From Tropicibacter alexandrii (lineage in GTDB: Bacteria > Pseudomonadota > Alphaproteobacteria > Rhodobacterales > Rhodobacteraceae), in NCBI RefSeq assembly GCF_003667315.2, contig NZ_RCTZ02000029.1, positions 1 through 51,335 on the forward strand: 51,335 nt of DNA. Direction: 5' to 3'. This document shows positions 1-9,374 of the stretch, in pieces (position 1 is the stretch's first letter; each line of letters begins with the position of its first letter). The notes under the pieces were generated by a model. It saw nothing but the letters and a program-made list of their open reading frames with translations, was not told the origin of the DNA and did not search any database. A program made the translations under genes and the position numbers.

Positions 1-27
1 CTCCAATCCTGTCAGCAACAGGGGAAG

Positions 28-80
28 TGTGACACTTCTGATTTGCAGATGTGGGACACTTTAACTTTGCGGCTACAGGT
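28..80. mobile_element. Possible insertion-sequence terminal remnant
   Basis: The stretch starts TGTGACACTT and contains two copies of GACACTT (about 31-37 and 54-60), the first forming an AAGTGT-G-ACACTT inverted repeat. A TGT tip followed by spaced short terminal repeats resembles an IS21-type transposon end. No transposase is visible between here and the dioxygenase gene, so it would be a solo end. Naming the family is from memory of end architecture and is uncertain. Confidence 0.3.
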
Positions 81-106
81 GACGCGCGGATAATCGAGGT
101 TATGTT

Positions 107-265
107 GTGAATTGTCGGAACCCGAAACTGATGTGCGCTGGCCATTATTCTGGTGCAGCCGTCGCAAAGCTCGGTCGCGAACCGTTCAAGATCCTTGACC
201 TGTCGGGCATCGAGGCTCCTTCTCCGCGTTGCGACACATGCAACTTAGTTAAAGACGGTATCTGA
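107..265 (+). CDS. Small Cys-containing hypothetical protein (52 aa)
   Basis: I do not recognise this gene. A GTG start at 107 follows a GAGG ribosome site by seven bases; an internal ATG lies at 131. The peptide has Cys at 3, 10, 42 and 45 and His at 13, an arrangement that could bind a metal (C..C-x2-H and C-x2-C). It ends eight bases before the convergent dioxygenase stop. Third-codon GC is near 50 percent, well below the neighbours, which suggests acquired DNA linked to the putative insertion-sequence end just upstream. It may equally be non-coding. Confidence 0.3.
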   Translation: MNCRNPKLMCAGHYSGAAVAKLGREPFKILDLSGIEAPSPRCDTCNLVKDGI

Positions 266-272
266 CCTTGGG

Positions 273-1127
273 TCAGGATCGCTGCAGCACGAAATCGTAC
301 CGTGATTGCCATCTTGTCTCGCCGCCTTCGACCGGGTCGAACGTCGCGATCAACGACTGTTTCACCCCGAACACCGCGTCCGAGGTCAAATAGTCGTCGC
401 CCGCGACGAAGGTATGCGTGGTGACCGGGTCGAAGCCCTCTGCGCTGACGATGAAATGCATATGAGCGGGGCGATAGGGATGCCGCCCGAGATGCCCCAG
501 CATTTGCCCCACGGGCCCATCATCCGGGATGGGGTATGAGACGGGCTTGATCCCGTCGAACCAGTATTTGCCATCCGCCCCGGTGGTGAACACACCGCGG
601 TTGTTGTGCCGGGGCTGCACATCCGGTTGCTGCACGTCGTAGAACCCGTCCTCGCTGTCGCTCCAGACGTCGATGCGGGCGCCCGCGACCGGGTGGCCAT
701 CCAGATCGGTGACTGTGCCGAAGAACCGGCAGGTCTCGCGTCCGCCTGCCTTGGTGATGTTGGCGCCCATCTCGTAATCCGGCACGCCATCGACGTGGAA
801 CGGGCCAAGCACGGTGTTTTCCGTGGCCCCGCTGGGGCGGCGGTTGTTGATCGCATCGACCAGCATCGAGACGCCCAGCACATCCGACAGCAGGATGAAT
901 TCCTGCCGGTTGCCGCCGCAGATCTGGCCGGTGCGCGTCAGAAAGTCGATGGCCACGCCCCATTCGTCCTGCGTCAGCTCCACGTCCTTGACGAAAGCAT
1001 GCAGGTGTTTGACGAGGCTTTCCATGACGGTCTTCAACCGCGCATCGGCATCGTCGGAGACACGCGCGTTGACGGTCTCGGCCGAGGCTTCCTCGGTGAA
1101 ATAGGCGATCTGGGTCTGGTCGGTCAT
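273..1127 (-). CDS. Intradiol ring-cleavage dioxygenase, hydroxyquinol 1,2-dioxygenase type
   Basis: This 284-residue cytoplasmic enzyme cleaves an aromatic diol or triol between the hydroxyls with non-haem Fe(III). An N-terminal dimerisation domain (about 20-110) precedes the catalytic beta-sandwich. The four iron ligands are visible as Tyr163 (GFYDV), Tyr198 (VSYPIP), His222 and His224 (RPAHMHF), spaced as in catechol and hydroxyquinol dioxygenases. Length fits the family. Hydroxyquinol is preferred as substrate because the sequence just upstream on the same strand looks like the 3' end of a maleylacetate reductase, the next enzyme of that pathway. Catechol or chlorocatechol remain possible. 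A LysR regulator gene is divergent, the usual arrangement for such operons. Confidence 0.85.
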   Translation of the reverse strand: MTDQTQIAYFTEEASAETVNARVSDDADARLKTVMESLVKHLHAFVKDVELTQDEWGVAIDFLTRTGQICGGNRQEFILLSDVLGVSMLVDAINNRRPSGATENTVLGPFHVDGVPDYEMGANITKAGGRETCRFFGTVTDLDGHPVAGARIDVWSDSEDGFYDVQQPDVQPRHNNRGVFTTGADGKYWFDGIKPVSYPIPDDGPVGQMLGHLGRHPYRPAHMHFIVSAEGFDPVTTHTFVAGDDYLTSDAVFGVKQSLIATFDPVEGGETRWQSRYDFVLQRS

Positions 1128-1133
1128 GGCGTC

Positions 1134-1235
1134 CTATCCGTTGGCTGGGGGGCGCTGCCCGACATGCGCGCGGGTCAGCAGGTCAAGGATACCCTTTCGG
1201 GTCACGTCGCGCGGATACTTGTAAGGCGTCTGCAC
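1134..1235 (-). pseudogene. Probable 3' remnant of a maleylacetate reductase gene
   Basis: An open frame ending at 1134, six bases before the dioxygenase start, encodes a tail with the pattern TPYKYPRDVTRKGILDLL followed by TRAHVGQRPP. Maleylacetate reductases (iron-type alcohol dehydrogenase family) end in a similar P-Y-x-N-P-R...I..LL..A..G pattern. Upstream the frame continues to 1349 without recognisable family sequence, so at most the last 30 or so residues survive. If correct, the pathway gene was lost by deletion and only its coupling to the dioxygenase start remains. It could instead be a short genuine ORF. Confidence 0.4.
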
Positions 1236-1401
1236 GCCGCTGTCTGCGCCCTTTGTCGGATCGTCGTGCGACAGAGCCGGATCGCGCAACTCTGGCGCGC
1301 GGCTTGACGGCTTGAACAGGCCGACAGCGCGGTTAAGCTTGCACGGCACAGGGCCACCGACGGCCCTGTTCCTGGGTCTGGTCTTGGGGAGAACACCGGG
1401 A

Positions 1402-2325
1402 GTGAGTCTTTATCTTCGTTCGCTGAGACCGGTGCAGCTGCGCCTGATCGCCGCGATTGCGCAGCTGGGCAAGTTGCGGCTGGCGGCGGATCTGTGCGGC
1501 ATGACGACGCCCGCCGCCTCGCGCATGTTGACCGACATGGAAACCCAACTGGACACCGAACTGTTCGAGCGCAGGCCGAAGGGAATGGTGCCGACCCCCG
1601 CAGGCGCGGTGTTGGTGCGGCATGCAAGCAAGCTGGTGCATGATGTCGACCAGATGGCAGCGGAATTCGATGCGCATCTCGCTGGCAAGGGGGGCGCGGT
1701 CCGTGTGGGCGCGGTGACCGGCGGCGCGCTGGCGATCGTGATCCCCGCCATCCTCGAGATGAAACGCGAGTCGCCCCTCGTGGATGTTTCGCTGGACGTC
1801 TCCTCGACCGCGCAACTGATGCATGGGCTCGAACGCGGCGAGTTCGACTTTACCCTCAGCCGGGTCGGGTCGGACGACTATTCACGCGATTTCGACATCA
1901 CGCCCGCGCAGACGGAATCGGTGCTGTTGATGGTGCGGCGTGGCCACCCCTTGGCAGAGGCCGGGCCGGTTGCGCTGGCCGATCTGCAGGATGCGATGTG
2001 GACGATGCAGGACCGGGGCGCACCGATCCGGCACGCGCTGGAAATCGCCTTTCATGACGAGGGCATCGACCTGCCGGAAAACCTGATCAAGACCGCGTCG
2101 GTGGTCGCGATCATGGCGCTTTTGCGGGACTCGGACGTGATCGCGGTCATCACGCAGGAAGTCGCTGACCTGCTGCTGTCGCCGCCCTACAACGCCGATC
2201 TCGTGCTGTTGGAGACGCAAAAACCGATCTCGATCGAGCCCTATTACGTGTTGTGTCCGCGTGACAGGCTGATGTCGCAAGCCGCCCGGACCCTGCTGGA
2301 GCGGGTGCGCGCGCGGTTGAAATAG
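1402..2325 (+). CDS. LysR-family transcriptional regulator
   Basis: A 307-residue DNA-binding regulator. The N-terminal winged helix-turn-helix (about 5-65) contains LAADLCGMTTPAASRML and ELFERRPKGMVPTPAG, classic LysR sequence, followed by the periplasmic-binding-like effector domain. I place the start at GTG 1402, preceded by GGGGAGA, because it puts the first helix about ten residues from the N-terminus as in the family; an ATG at 1312 in the same frame would add a 30-residue unrelated leader. It is divergent from the intradiol dioxygenase and probably senses a ring-cleavage intermediate. The neighbouring GH51/ABC operon lies downstream on the same strand and is a less likely target. Confidence 0.85.
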   Translation: MSLYLRSLRPVQLRLIAAIAQLGKLRLAADLCGMTTPAASRMLTDMETQLDTELFERRPKGMVPTPAGAVLVRHASKLVHDVDQMAAEFDAHLAGKGGAVRVGAVTGGALAIVIPAILEMKRESPLVDVSLDVSSTAQLMHGLERGEFDFTLSRVGSDDYSRDFDITPAQTESVLLMVRRGHPLAEAGPVALADLQDAMWTMQDRGAPIRHALEIAFHDEGIDLPENLIKTASVVAIMALLRDSDVIAVITQEVADLLLSPPYNADLVLLETQKPISIEPYYVLCPRDRLMSQAARTLLERVRARLK

Positions 2326-2349
2326 CTGCGGGACCGCGCGTTACCAATG

Positions 2350-2390
2350 CTGTCAACGCGAATGTAGAAAATGTAAATTTCTGTTAACGC
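2350..2390 (+). promoter_or_regulatory. Direct and inverted repeats upstream of the GH51 operon
   Basis: CTGTCAACGC (2350-2359) and CTGTTAACGC (2381-2390) are direct repeats whose starts are 31 bases apart, about three helical turns. Between them AGAAA (2366-2370) and TTTCT (2378-2382) form an inverted repeat in an AT-rich patch. The layout suggests a transcription-factor site controlling the arabinofuranosidase/ABC operon. The regulator is not identified. Confidence 0.4.
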
Positions 2391-2439
2391 CGTAGGTGCG
2401 TAGGGTCCTCCTCAAGCAAGATTCGCACCGGGAGGGGAC

Positions 2440-3960
2440 ATGAAAGGCCGCGCAACAATCCACCGCGATTTCAGCATCGCGCGCATCGACGACCGCCTGT
2501 ATTCGGCATTCATCGAACATATGGGCCGCGCCATTTACAGCGGCATCTACGAACCGGGGCACCCCACCGCCAACGCGCAGGGCTTTCGCAAGGACGTGCT
2601 CGATCTGGTGCGGGGGCTGGAAATCCCGGCGATCCGCTATCCGGGCGGCAACTTTGTCTCTGCCTACAAATGGGAGGACGGCATCGGCCCGAAGGAAGAC
2701 CGCCCCGTGCGGCTGGACCTTGCGTGGCGGTCCAAGGAAACCAATCAGGTGGGCATCAACGAATTCGCCGGTTGGGCCAAGGACGCGGGTATCGAGATGA
2801 TGCTGGCCGTCAACCTCGGCACGCGCGGCATCGAAGAGGCGCGCAACTTCGTCGAGTATTGCAACCATCCCTCGGGGACGTATTGGAGCGATCTGCGCCG
2901 CAGCCATGGCGTGGCCGACCCCTATGGCGTCAAGATGTGGTGCCTTGGCAATGAGATGGACGGCCCTTGGCAGATCGGCCACATGGAGGCCAAGGAATAC
3001 GGGCGTCTGGCGGACGAGACATCCAAGGCAGTGAAGGCGTTCGGCGGCGGCATAGAAACCGTGGTGTGCGGGTCTTCGAACGACGAAATGCCAACCTATC
3101 CCGATTGGGAACGTCAGGTGCTGGAGGAATGCTACGAGAATGTCGACTACATCTCGCTGCACAAGTATTTCGGCAATTCCAGCCGCAACACCCTGAACTA
3201 CTTCGCCAAGATCGAGGAAACCGGGCGCTATATCCAGTCCATCGCCGGGGTGATCGATTATGTGAAGGCCAAGAAGCGGTCGAAGCACGACATCTATATA
3301 TGCTTCGACGAATGGAACGTCTGGTATCACAACCGCGAGCAGGACAGTAAGAACTGGCACAGTTGGGATTGGCCAGAGGCCCCCGCGCTGCTCGAAGAGG
3401 ATTACAACCTCGAAGACGCGATCTTTGTCGGCGGGCTGCTGAACGAATTCATCCGCCGCTCCGACCGGGTCAAGATCGCCTGCATTGCGCAATTGGTGAA
3501 CGTCATCGCGCCGATCCGCGCCGAACGGGGTGGCAAGGCATGGGCGACGTCGATCTACTATCCTTACCAATTCGCCAGCCTCTACGGGCGTGGGACGGCG
3601 CTGAACGTGGCGGTGGACAGCCCGCGCTATGACGCGGACGCGGCGCAGGATGTGAACTATCTCGACTTGGCGGCCGTGCTGGCCCCGGATGGCACCTCGA
3701 TCACCGTATTCGCCATCAATCGCAGCCTCGATGAGCCGATGGAACTCGACCTTGCGCTGCACGGGTTCACCAATCTGCAGCTTGTCGATCATCAGGTCAT
3801 GGGCGGCGATCACGCGCAGGCGCGCGTGGCCAACACCAAGGACGAGCCGGACCGGATCAAACCGCGCAAGGGCGAGGACCTCGGCGTGGTCGATGGCGCG
3901 GTCAAGGGCACGCTGCCCGCCTTTTCCTACAGCGTCATCCGGCTGTCGGTCGGATCGTAG
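2440..3960 (+). CDS. abfA: GH51 alpha-L-arabinofuranosidase
   Basis: A 506-residue retaining glycosidase that releases terminal L-arabinofuranose from arabino-oligosaccharides. No signal peptide is present, so it acts in the cytoplasm on imported oligosaccharides. The (beta/alpha)8 domain carries the acid/base Glu172 in LGNEMDGPW and the nucleophile Glu291 in CFDEWNVWY, close to the positions in characterised bacterial AbfA enzymes (175 and 294); RYPGGNF near 66-72 is another family motif. The C-terminal beta-sandwich closes the protein. The start follows a strong GGGAGGGG site. It is first in an operon with a complete ABC importer, implying import followed by intracellular hydrolysis. Confidence 0.93.
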   Translation: MKGRATIHRDFSIARIDDRLYSAFIEHMGRAIYSGIYEPGHPTANAQGFRKDVLDLVRGLEIPAIRYPGGNFVSAYKWEDGIGPKEDRPVRLDLAWRSKETNQVGINEFAGWAKDAGIEMMLAVNLGTRGIEEARNFVEYCNHPSGTYWSDLRRSHGVADPYGVKMWCLGNEMDGPWQIGHMEAKEYGRLADETSKAVKAFGGGIETVVCGSSNDEMPTYPDWERQVLEECYENVDYISLHKYFGNSSRNTLNYFAKIEETGRYIQSIAGVIDYVKAKKRSKHDIYICFDEWNVWYHNREQDSKNWHSWDWPEAPALLEEDYNLEDAIFVGGLLNEFIRRSDRVKIACIAQLVNVIAPIRAERGGKAWATSIYYPYQFASLYGRGTALNVAVDSPRYDADAAQDVNYLDLAAVLAPDGTSITVFAINRSLDEPMELDLALHGFTNLQLVDHQVMGGDHAQARVANTKDEPDRIKPRKGEDLGVVDGAVKGTLPAFSYSVIRLSVGS

Positions 3961-3986
3961 GCACGGCACAAAAGGGAGGAGCCAGC

Positions 3987-5072
<1,086 letters not shown>

Positions 5073-5100
5073 AACACCGACAACAAGGAGGAGGACTGAA

Positions 5101-6378
5101 ATGAAACACACATTGTCCAAGCTGGCGGCCACCACCGCCCTGATCACTGGCCTGTGCAGCCCCGCATGGGCGCAGGTCGAGGTCGAATGGTGGGATTTCC
5201 TCGCAGGCGGCGACGGCGTCCGGATGAAGGCGCTGATCAGCCAGTTCAACGAAGAACACCCCGACATCCAGATCGAGGGCACGACGCTGGAATGGGGCCT
5301 GCCCTTCTACACCAAGGTGCGGACATCCGTTGCCGTGGGCGCAGGCCCCGACATCATGACCTATCACCTCTCGCGCCTGCCCTTGGCGCTGGAAGAGGAC
5401 GTGCTGTCGCCGATCTCGGATGCCGATCTGGAAACCGCCGGCCTGTCCAAGGACGACTTCTTCGAGGCGTCGATCACCGCCGCGTCCACCGATGATGGCC
5501 AGCTGATGGCGATCCCCTTCGACATCCACGCGGTCGTCGTGCACTACAACCGCACGGCGCTGGAGGGCACGGAATGGCTGGACGATGATGGCAACCTGAC
5601 CAACATCAACTCGATCGAGGACATGACCAACCTGCTGACATGGGCCAAGGAGCAGGGCTTTTCCGACCCGCTCAGCTTCCAGTCCGAGGGCGGCGGCGGC
5701 ACATGGCGGATGTTCTACACCCTGCTCAGCCAGCAGGGCGGCGAGATCCTGACCGATGGCGAAGTGCTGGCGGGCGACAACATGGACAAGGCCGTGACCG
5801 CGATCCAGACGCTGGCCGACTGGCGCGCAGCCGGGCTGATCCCCGAACAGGCCGCCTATGAGGCATCGGTCGCGCTGTTCTCGGGCAGGAAATCGGTGCT
5901 GCACATCAACGGTGTTTGGGAGGTCCCGACCTTCAAGGACCAGACCGAGGACGGCTCGCTGGGTTTTGAGTGGTTCGCCAACGAGGTGCCGCAGATGATG
6001 GACCAGCCCGCCACTTGGGCGGACAGCCACGCCTTTGCCATCCCGAACGACCCCGAGATGACGCAGGAAAAGCGCGACGCGGTGTTGGCGGTGATCGGCT
6101 GGATGCAGGAACATTCGCTGGCATGGGCGGGCGCGGGCCATATCCCCGCCTACAAACCCACCGTCGAAAGCGCCGAATATGCGGAACTGCAACCCAACGC
6201 CACCTACGTGTCCTTGGCGGACAACGCGGCCTTTGACCCCCGGTCCAAGATCGCCGGTGTCGCCTCGCCGATCTATGACGCGGTGGACAACCTGATCGCG
6301 CCGGCGGTGCATGGCTTCCTCAGCGCCGAGGATGCCGCCGCCCAGATGAAGGACCAGTTGCAAGGTCTGCTGGACTGA
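5101..6378 (+). CDS. Extracellular sugar-binding protein of ABC importer
   Basis: A 425-residue periplasmic family 1 solute-binding protein. The Sec signal peptide ends at about Ala24 (PAWA-QVE), after which VEWWDFLAGGDG begins the mature binding fold. Aromatic residues through the cleft fit an oligosaccharide ligand. It sits between the ATPase and permease genes and has a strong AAGGAGGAGG site. The adjacent arabinofuranosidase suggests an arabinoside or arabino-oligosaccharide as ligand; this is inference from context. Confidence 0.92.
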   Translation: MKHTLSKLAATTALITGLCSPAWAQVEVEWWDFLAGGDGVRMKALISQFNEEHPDIQIEGTTLEWGLPFYTKVRTSVAVGAGPDIMTYHLSRLPLALEEDVLSPISDADLETAGLSKDDFFEASITAASTDDGQLMAIPFDIHAVVVHYNRTALEGTEWLDDDGNLTNINSIEDMTNLLTWAKEQGFSDPLSFQSEGGGGTWRMFYTLLSQQGGEILTDGEVLAGDNMDKAVTAIQTLADWRAAGLIPEQAAYEASVALFSGRKSVLHINGVWEVPTFKDQTEDGSLGFEWFANEVPQMMDQPATWADSHAFAIPNDPEMTQEKRDAVLAVIGWMQEHSLAWAGAGHIPAYKPTVESAEYAELQPNATYVSLADNAAFDPRSKIAGVASPIYDAVDNLIAPAVHGFLSAEDAAAQMKDQLQGLLD

Positions 6379-6442
6379 TCCAAGACGACCGGGGGCGCCG
6401 CGCGTGCCTCCGGACTCCGCCAGATGACAAAGGGAGGTCGCC

Positions 6443-7330
6443 ATGTCCATCGCCACGCGCCGCCGCCGGGAAGTGCGGGATGCGATCCTGCTGGTCGCGC
6501 CCTTCCTCATCATCTTCGGCGTCTTTTTCCTGTATCCGACCTACAAGGTCATCGCGCTGAGCTTTACCGACGCGCCGCTGATCGGCGAAGGCAACTGGAT
6601 CGGGCTCGACAACTACATCAAGCTGTTCAGTGACCGGCTGTTCTATACCTCGGTCTGGAACAACTTCTACTTCGTGCTGCTGACGGTCATCCCGACCACC
6701 ATCATCGCGCTGTTGATCGCGCTGGCGGTGGGCAAGTTGAAGGGCCGGATGCAGGCGCTGGTTCTGACGCTGTTCTTCCTGCCCTACGTGCTGCCGGTCT
6801 CCGTCGTCACGATGATCTGGGCATGGATGCTGGATTTCCAGTTCGGCATCCTGCAACCGCTGATCGAGGCGGTGACGGGCAAGCCGGTGCCCGTGTTCAA
6901 GAACCCCTATTGGGTCATGCCGATGATCGCCGTGGTGACGATCTGGTGGACCAATGGGTTCAACGTGCTGCTGTTCATCGCCGGGCTGCGCAACATCCCC
7001 GATGATCTGTACGAGGCCGCCGCGCTTGACGGCGCCACCGCGTGGCAACGCTTCTGGCGGGTGACATGGCCGCTTCTGTGGCCGATCACGGCGCTGGTGC
7101 TGACGCTGCAACTGATCCTGCAATTGAAACTGTTCGATCAGGTCTACCTGCTGTCCAACGGGGGGCCGTTCAATTCCTCTTACGTGGTACTGATGCAGAT
7201 GTATCGCGAGGCGTTCCAGCTGAACAATGGCGGCTATGCCTCGGCCATCGCCATGGTGCTGTTCGGGATCATCGTCATCGTATCCGTCCTGCAATTCCAA
7301 CTGCTCCGCATCGGAGGGCGCCGCAAATGA
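6443..7330 (+). CDS. Sugar ABC transporter permease, MalF type
   Basis: A 295-residue inner-membrane permease with about six hydrophobic segments (the first near 14-32). The cytoplasmic EAA loop that contacts the ATPase begins near residue 191, EAAALDGATAWQRFWRVTWP, and matches the CUT1 consensus. It starts after GGGAGG and its stop overlaps the next permease start by ATGA, so the two are translationally coupled and presumably form the heterodimeric channel. Confidence 0.92.
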   Translation: MSIATRRRREVRDAILLVAPFLIIFGVFFLYPTYKVIALSFTDAPLIGEGNWIGLDNYIKLFSDRLFYTSVWNNFYFVLLTVIPTTIIALLIALAVGKLKGRMQALVLTLFFLPYVLPVSVVTMIWAWMLDFQFGILQPLIEAVTGKPVPVFKNPYWVMPMIAVVTIWWTNGFNVLLFIAGLRNIPDDLYEAAALDGATAWQRFWRVTWPLLWPITALVLTLQLILQLKLFDQVYLLSNGGPFNSSYVVLMQMYREAFQLNNGGYASAIAMVLFGIIVIVSVLQFQLLRIGGRRK

Positions 7331-8151
7331 CCGCGAAACAGGGCCGCAACATCGCCTTTTCCGCGCTGGTGCTGATCGCCGCCGCGATCTGGATCTTTCC
7401 GCTGTACTGGGCGCTGACCACCTCGCTGCGCAGCGAAAACCGCATCGTCTCCGATGCGGGCGTTTGGATCGACGAGTTGAACTTCTCCGCCTATATCGAG
7501 GTGCTGTCGACCTCGAAACTGCCGATCTGGTATCTCAATTCCGTCGGCACCTCGCTGATCATCACCGTGATCGTGCTGATCACCGGGATGATGTGCGCCT
7601 ATGCGCTGTCGCAACTGCGCTTTCCGGGGCGGCGGTTGTTGTATCTGGTCGTGGTGGCCAGCTTCATGGTGCCGGTACCCGCGCTCTATGTCGCACAATT
7701 CGTGTTGATGAGCGACCTTGGGCTGGTCAATTCGTGGTGGGGGATCATCCTGCCGCAGTTGATCGTGCCGGTCGTGGTGATCGTCTACAAACAGTTCTTC
7801 GACGCGATCCCGAAGGAAATGCGCGAGGCCGTCCTGCTGGATGGCGGGGGCGAGTTCACCCTGCTGTTCAAGCTCTACCTGCCGCTGAACTGGGGCATCA
7901 CGGCGGCGCTGGCGATCATCACCTTCATCAGCGCGTGGAACAACTTCTTCTGGCCGTTCCTCGTGGTGACGAGCGAAAGCATGATGACCATCCCGGTCGG
8001 CATCACGCAGGTCAATGACAGCTTCGGCGTGTTCTATGCGCGCATGATGGCGCTGGCCCTGCTGGCGGCGGCGCCGGTGATCATCGGCTACCTGATCTTC
8101 CAGAAGCGCGTGACAGAGGCGGTCATGATCTCGGCCGGGGTCAAGGGCTGA
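7327..8151 (+). CDS. Sugar ABC transporter permease, MalG type
   Basis: A 274-residue permease, partner of the preceding gene. I chose ATG 7327, which overlaps the upstream stop, because the hydrophobic first segment (11-30) follows immediately; longer in-frame extensions lie inside the upstream gene. The EAA loop is near residue 166 (MREAVLLDGGGEFTLLF). It is the last gene of the five-gene operon; the next gene is on the opposite strand 16 bases away. Confidence 0.92.
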   Translation: MTAKQGRNIAFSALVLIAAAIWIFPLYWALTTSLRSENRIVSDAGVWIDELNFSAYIEVLSTSKLPIWYLNSVGTSLIITVIVLITGMMCAYALSQLRFPGRRLLYLVVVASFMVPVPALYVAQFVLMSDLGLVNSWWGIILPQLIVPVVVIVYKQFFDAIPKEMREAVLLDGGGEFTLLFKLYLPLNWGITAALAIITFISAWNNFFWPFLVVTSESMMTIPVGITQVNDSFGVFYARMMALALLAAAPVIIGYLIFQKRVTEAVMISAGVKG

Positions 8152-8167
8152 TGGCGGGGCCTGTGCC

Positions 8168-9121
8168 CTAGCCCAGCCTGCCGCGCTGCATCATCGGTGT
8201 GCAGCCAAAGGCGGTCCTGTAGACCCGCGAGAAATGCCCCGGGCTTTCAAAGCCGCAGGCGACGGCCACGTCCATGATCGACATTTCGGTCTGAACAAGT
8301 AGGTGGCGCGCGCGTTCCAGCCGCATCTCCATGTAGTATTTCTTGGGGGACGCGTTGAGATACTTGCCAAAGAGCCGCTCCAGCTGTCGCGTCGAGATGC
8401 CAAGCTCGCGCGCGATCTCGGACGGCGAAATCGGGTCTTCGAGCTGTTCCTTCATGCGGGCAATTGCGGCGGCAAGATGGGGATTGCGCATGCCGCTGCG
8501 CGATTGAAGCGACACTTTCTGTTCCGCCGTGGCCTCTCGGACGGCGGTGTAGACCATCTGGTCGGCCACCGCGAAGGACAGGTCGCTGCCGTGGTCCTCG
8601 GCAATCATGTGCAGCATCAGGTCCGCCGTGGCGGTGCCACCGGAGGCGGTGGGATGCTTTGCATCCGAGACGAAGACGTTCCGAAGCAGGCTGACTTCGG
8701 GGAATTTCTCCATGAAGCTGTCGTGATATTCCCAGTGAATCGCGGCCTCCCGACCGTTCAGGAACCCGCCAAGTGCCAGCACCCAACTGCCCGAACACAA
8801 CGCTCCGATCCGGGTTGTGCTCATCCGGTCCTTGCGCCGCAGGGCATTGAGCAGAACGGAATGGTCCTTGGATTGCATCCTGATGCCCGAAAGCACGAAC
8901 AGCCGATCGCAATCGGGGAGCGCGTCAAACCGATGCTGCACCTCGATCCGGGTGCCATCGGAACTGCTGGCGGTCTGCCCGTCGAGAGAGGCGTAGGACC
9001 ATCGGTACAAGGTCTGACCAGAGATCAGGTTGGCGATGCGCAAGGGGTCCACCGCACAGGCGAACGCCATATGGGTGAAGTCGTCGACCAGTGCGAAAAC
9101 GATATGTTGTGGTCCCGACAT
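8168..9121 (-). CDS. GlxA-family AraC-type regulator (DJ-1/PfpI plus HTH)
   Basis: A 317-residue regulator with an N-terminal DJ-1/PfpI-like domain, Cys109 in GALCSGSW and the family HW motif at 129-130, and a C-terminal double helix-turn-helix AraC domain (about 215-312: ELGISTRQLERLF and VAVACGFESPGHFSRVYR). Characterised relatives (GbdR, CdhR, ArgR of pseudomonads) respond to glycine betaine, carnitine or arginine, which agrees with the amine catabolism genes nearby. It starts 11 bases after the stop of a truncated transporter ATPase frame, so it is probably expressed from that gene's promoter. Confidence 0.88.
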   Translation of the reverse strand: MSGPQHIVFALVDDFTHMAFACAVDPLRIANLISGQTLYRWSYASLDGQTASSSDGTRIEVQHRFDALPDCDRLFVLSGIRMQSKDHSVLLNALRRKDRMSTTRIGALCSGSWVLALGGFLNGREAAIHWEYHDSFMEKFPEVSLLRNVFVSDAKHPTASGGTATADLMLHMIAEDHGSDLSFAVADQMVYTAVREATAEQKVSLQSRSGMRNPHLAAAIARMKEQLEDPISPSEIARELGISTRQLERLFGKYLNASPKKYYMEMRLERARHLLVQTEMSIMDVAVACGFESPGHFSRVYRTAFGCTPMMQRGRLG

Positions 9122-9132
9122 GCGCGGTGCCC

Positions 9133-9243
9133 TTACCGGAAAAGCGCTGCGCGGATGGCTTCAAGAGCCGCTGTCGCGCGCTTTTCAAAGATTTTCCAGA
9201 CGTCTTCGCAGCGGATCACCGCATCATCGGATTGCTCTGCCAT
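9133..9243 (-). pseudogene. 5' remnant of a ProV-type glycine betaine/choline ABC ATPase gene
   Basis: ATG at 9243, preceded by GGAGG, opens a 36-codon frame reading MAEQSDDAVIRCEDVWKIFE and then KRATAALEAIRA before a TAA stop. The C-x-x-V-W-K-I-F and AALEAIRA features are the N-terminus of ProV/OpuAA-type quaternary-amine transporter ATPases, which normally continue for roughly 350-400 residues with Walker motifs. Everything after residue 33 or so is missing and the GlxA-type regulator follows at once. I read this as a deletion scar that kept promoter, ribosome site and first codons. A small functional leader peptide is the alternative. Confidence 0.6.
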
Positions 9244-9275
9244 GTGGTCCTCCATCGCGTTGGAGATCGCATGAA

Positions 9276-9314
9276 TGTCTTGTGTAGACAAGATGTCTTT
9301 TATTAGACTACACA
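9276..9314. promoter_or_regulatory. Nested palindromic operator between divergent regulator genes
   Basis: Three inverted repeats overlap: TCTTGT-GTAG-ACAAGA (9278-9293), TGTCT-N5-AGACA (9276-9290) and TGTGTAG (9281-9287) with CTACACA (9308-9314). The TTGT-N4-ACAA core resembles sites of FadR/FCD-type GntR regulators, and a GntR gene starts at 9375 on one side. The site also covers the presumed promoter of the proV remnant and GlxA regulator, so one protein could control both directions. Confidence 0.5.
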
Positions 9315-9374
9315 CGGTCGTGCCGAAACCTGTCGCAAGCCCCCTTGCGGCATGACTGTTCAGGAGGCGGACCC

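Noticed and set aside
12-26. 15-base identity with 20404-20418 as proof of a dispersed repeat
   Set aside because: An exact 15-mer shared between two places in 51 kb is near chance expectation; kept only as a weak observation.
2353-3969. A 538-codon frame antisense to the arabinofuranosidase
   Set aside because: GH51 catalytic residues and a strong ribosome site support the plus strand only.
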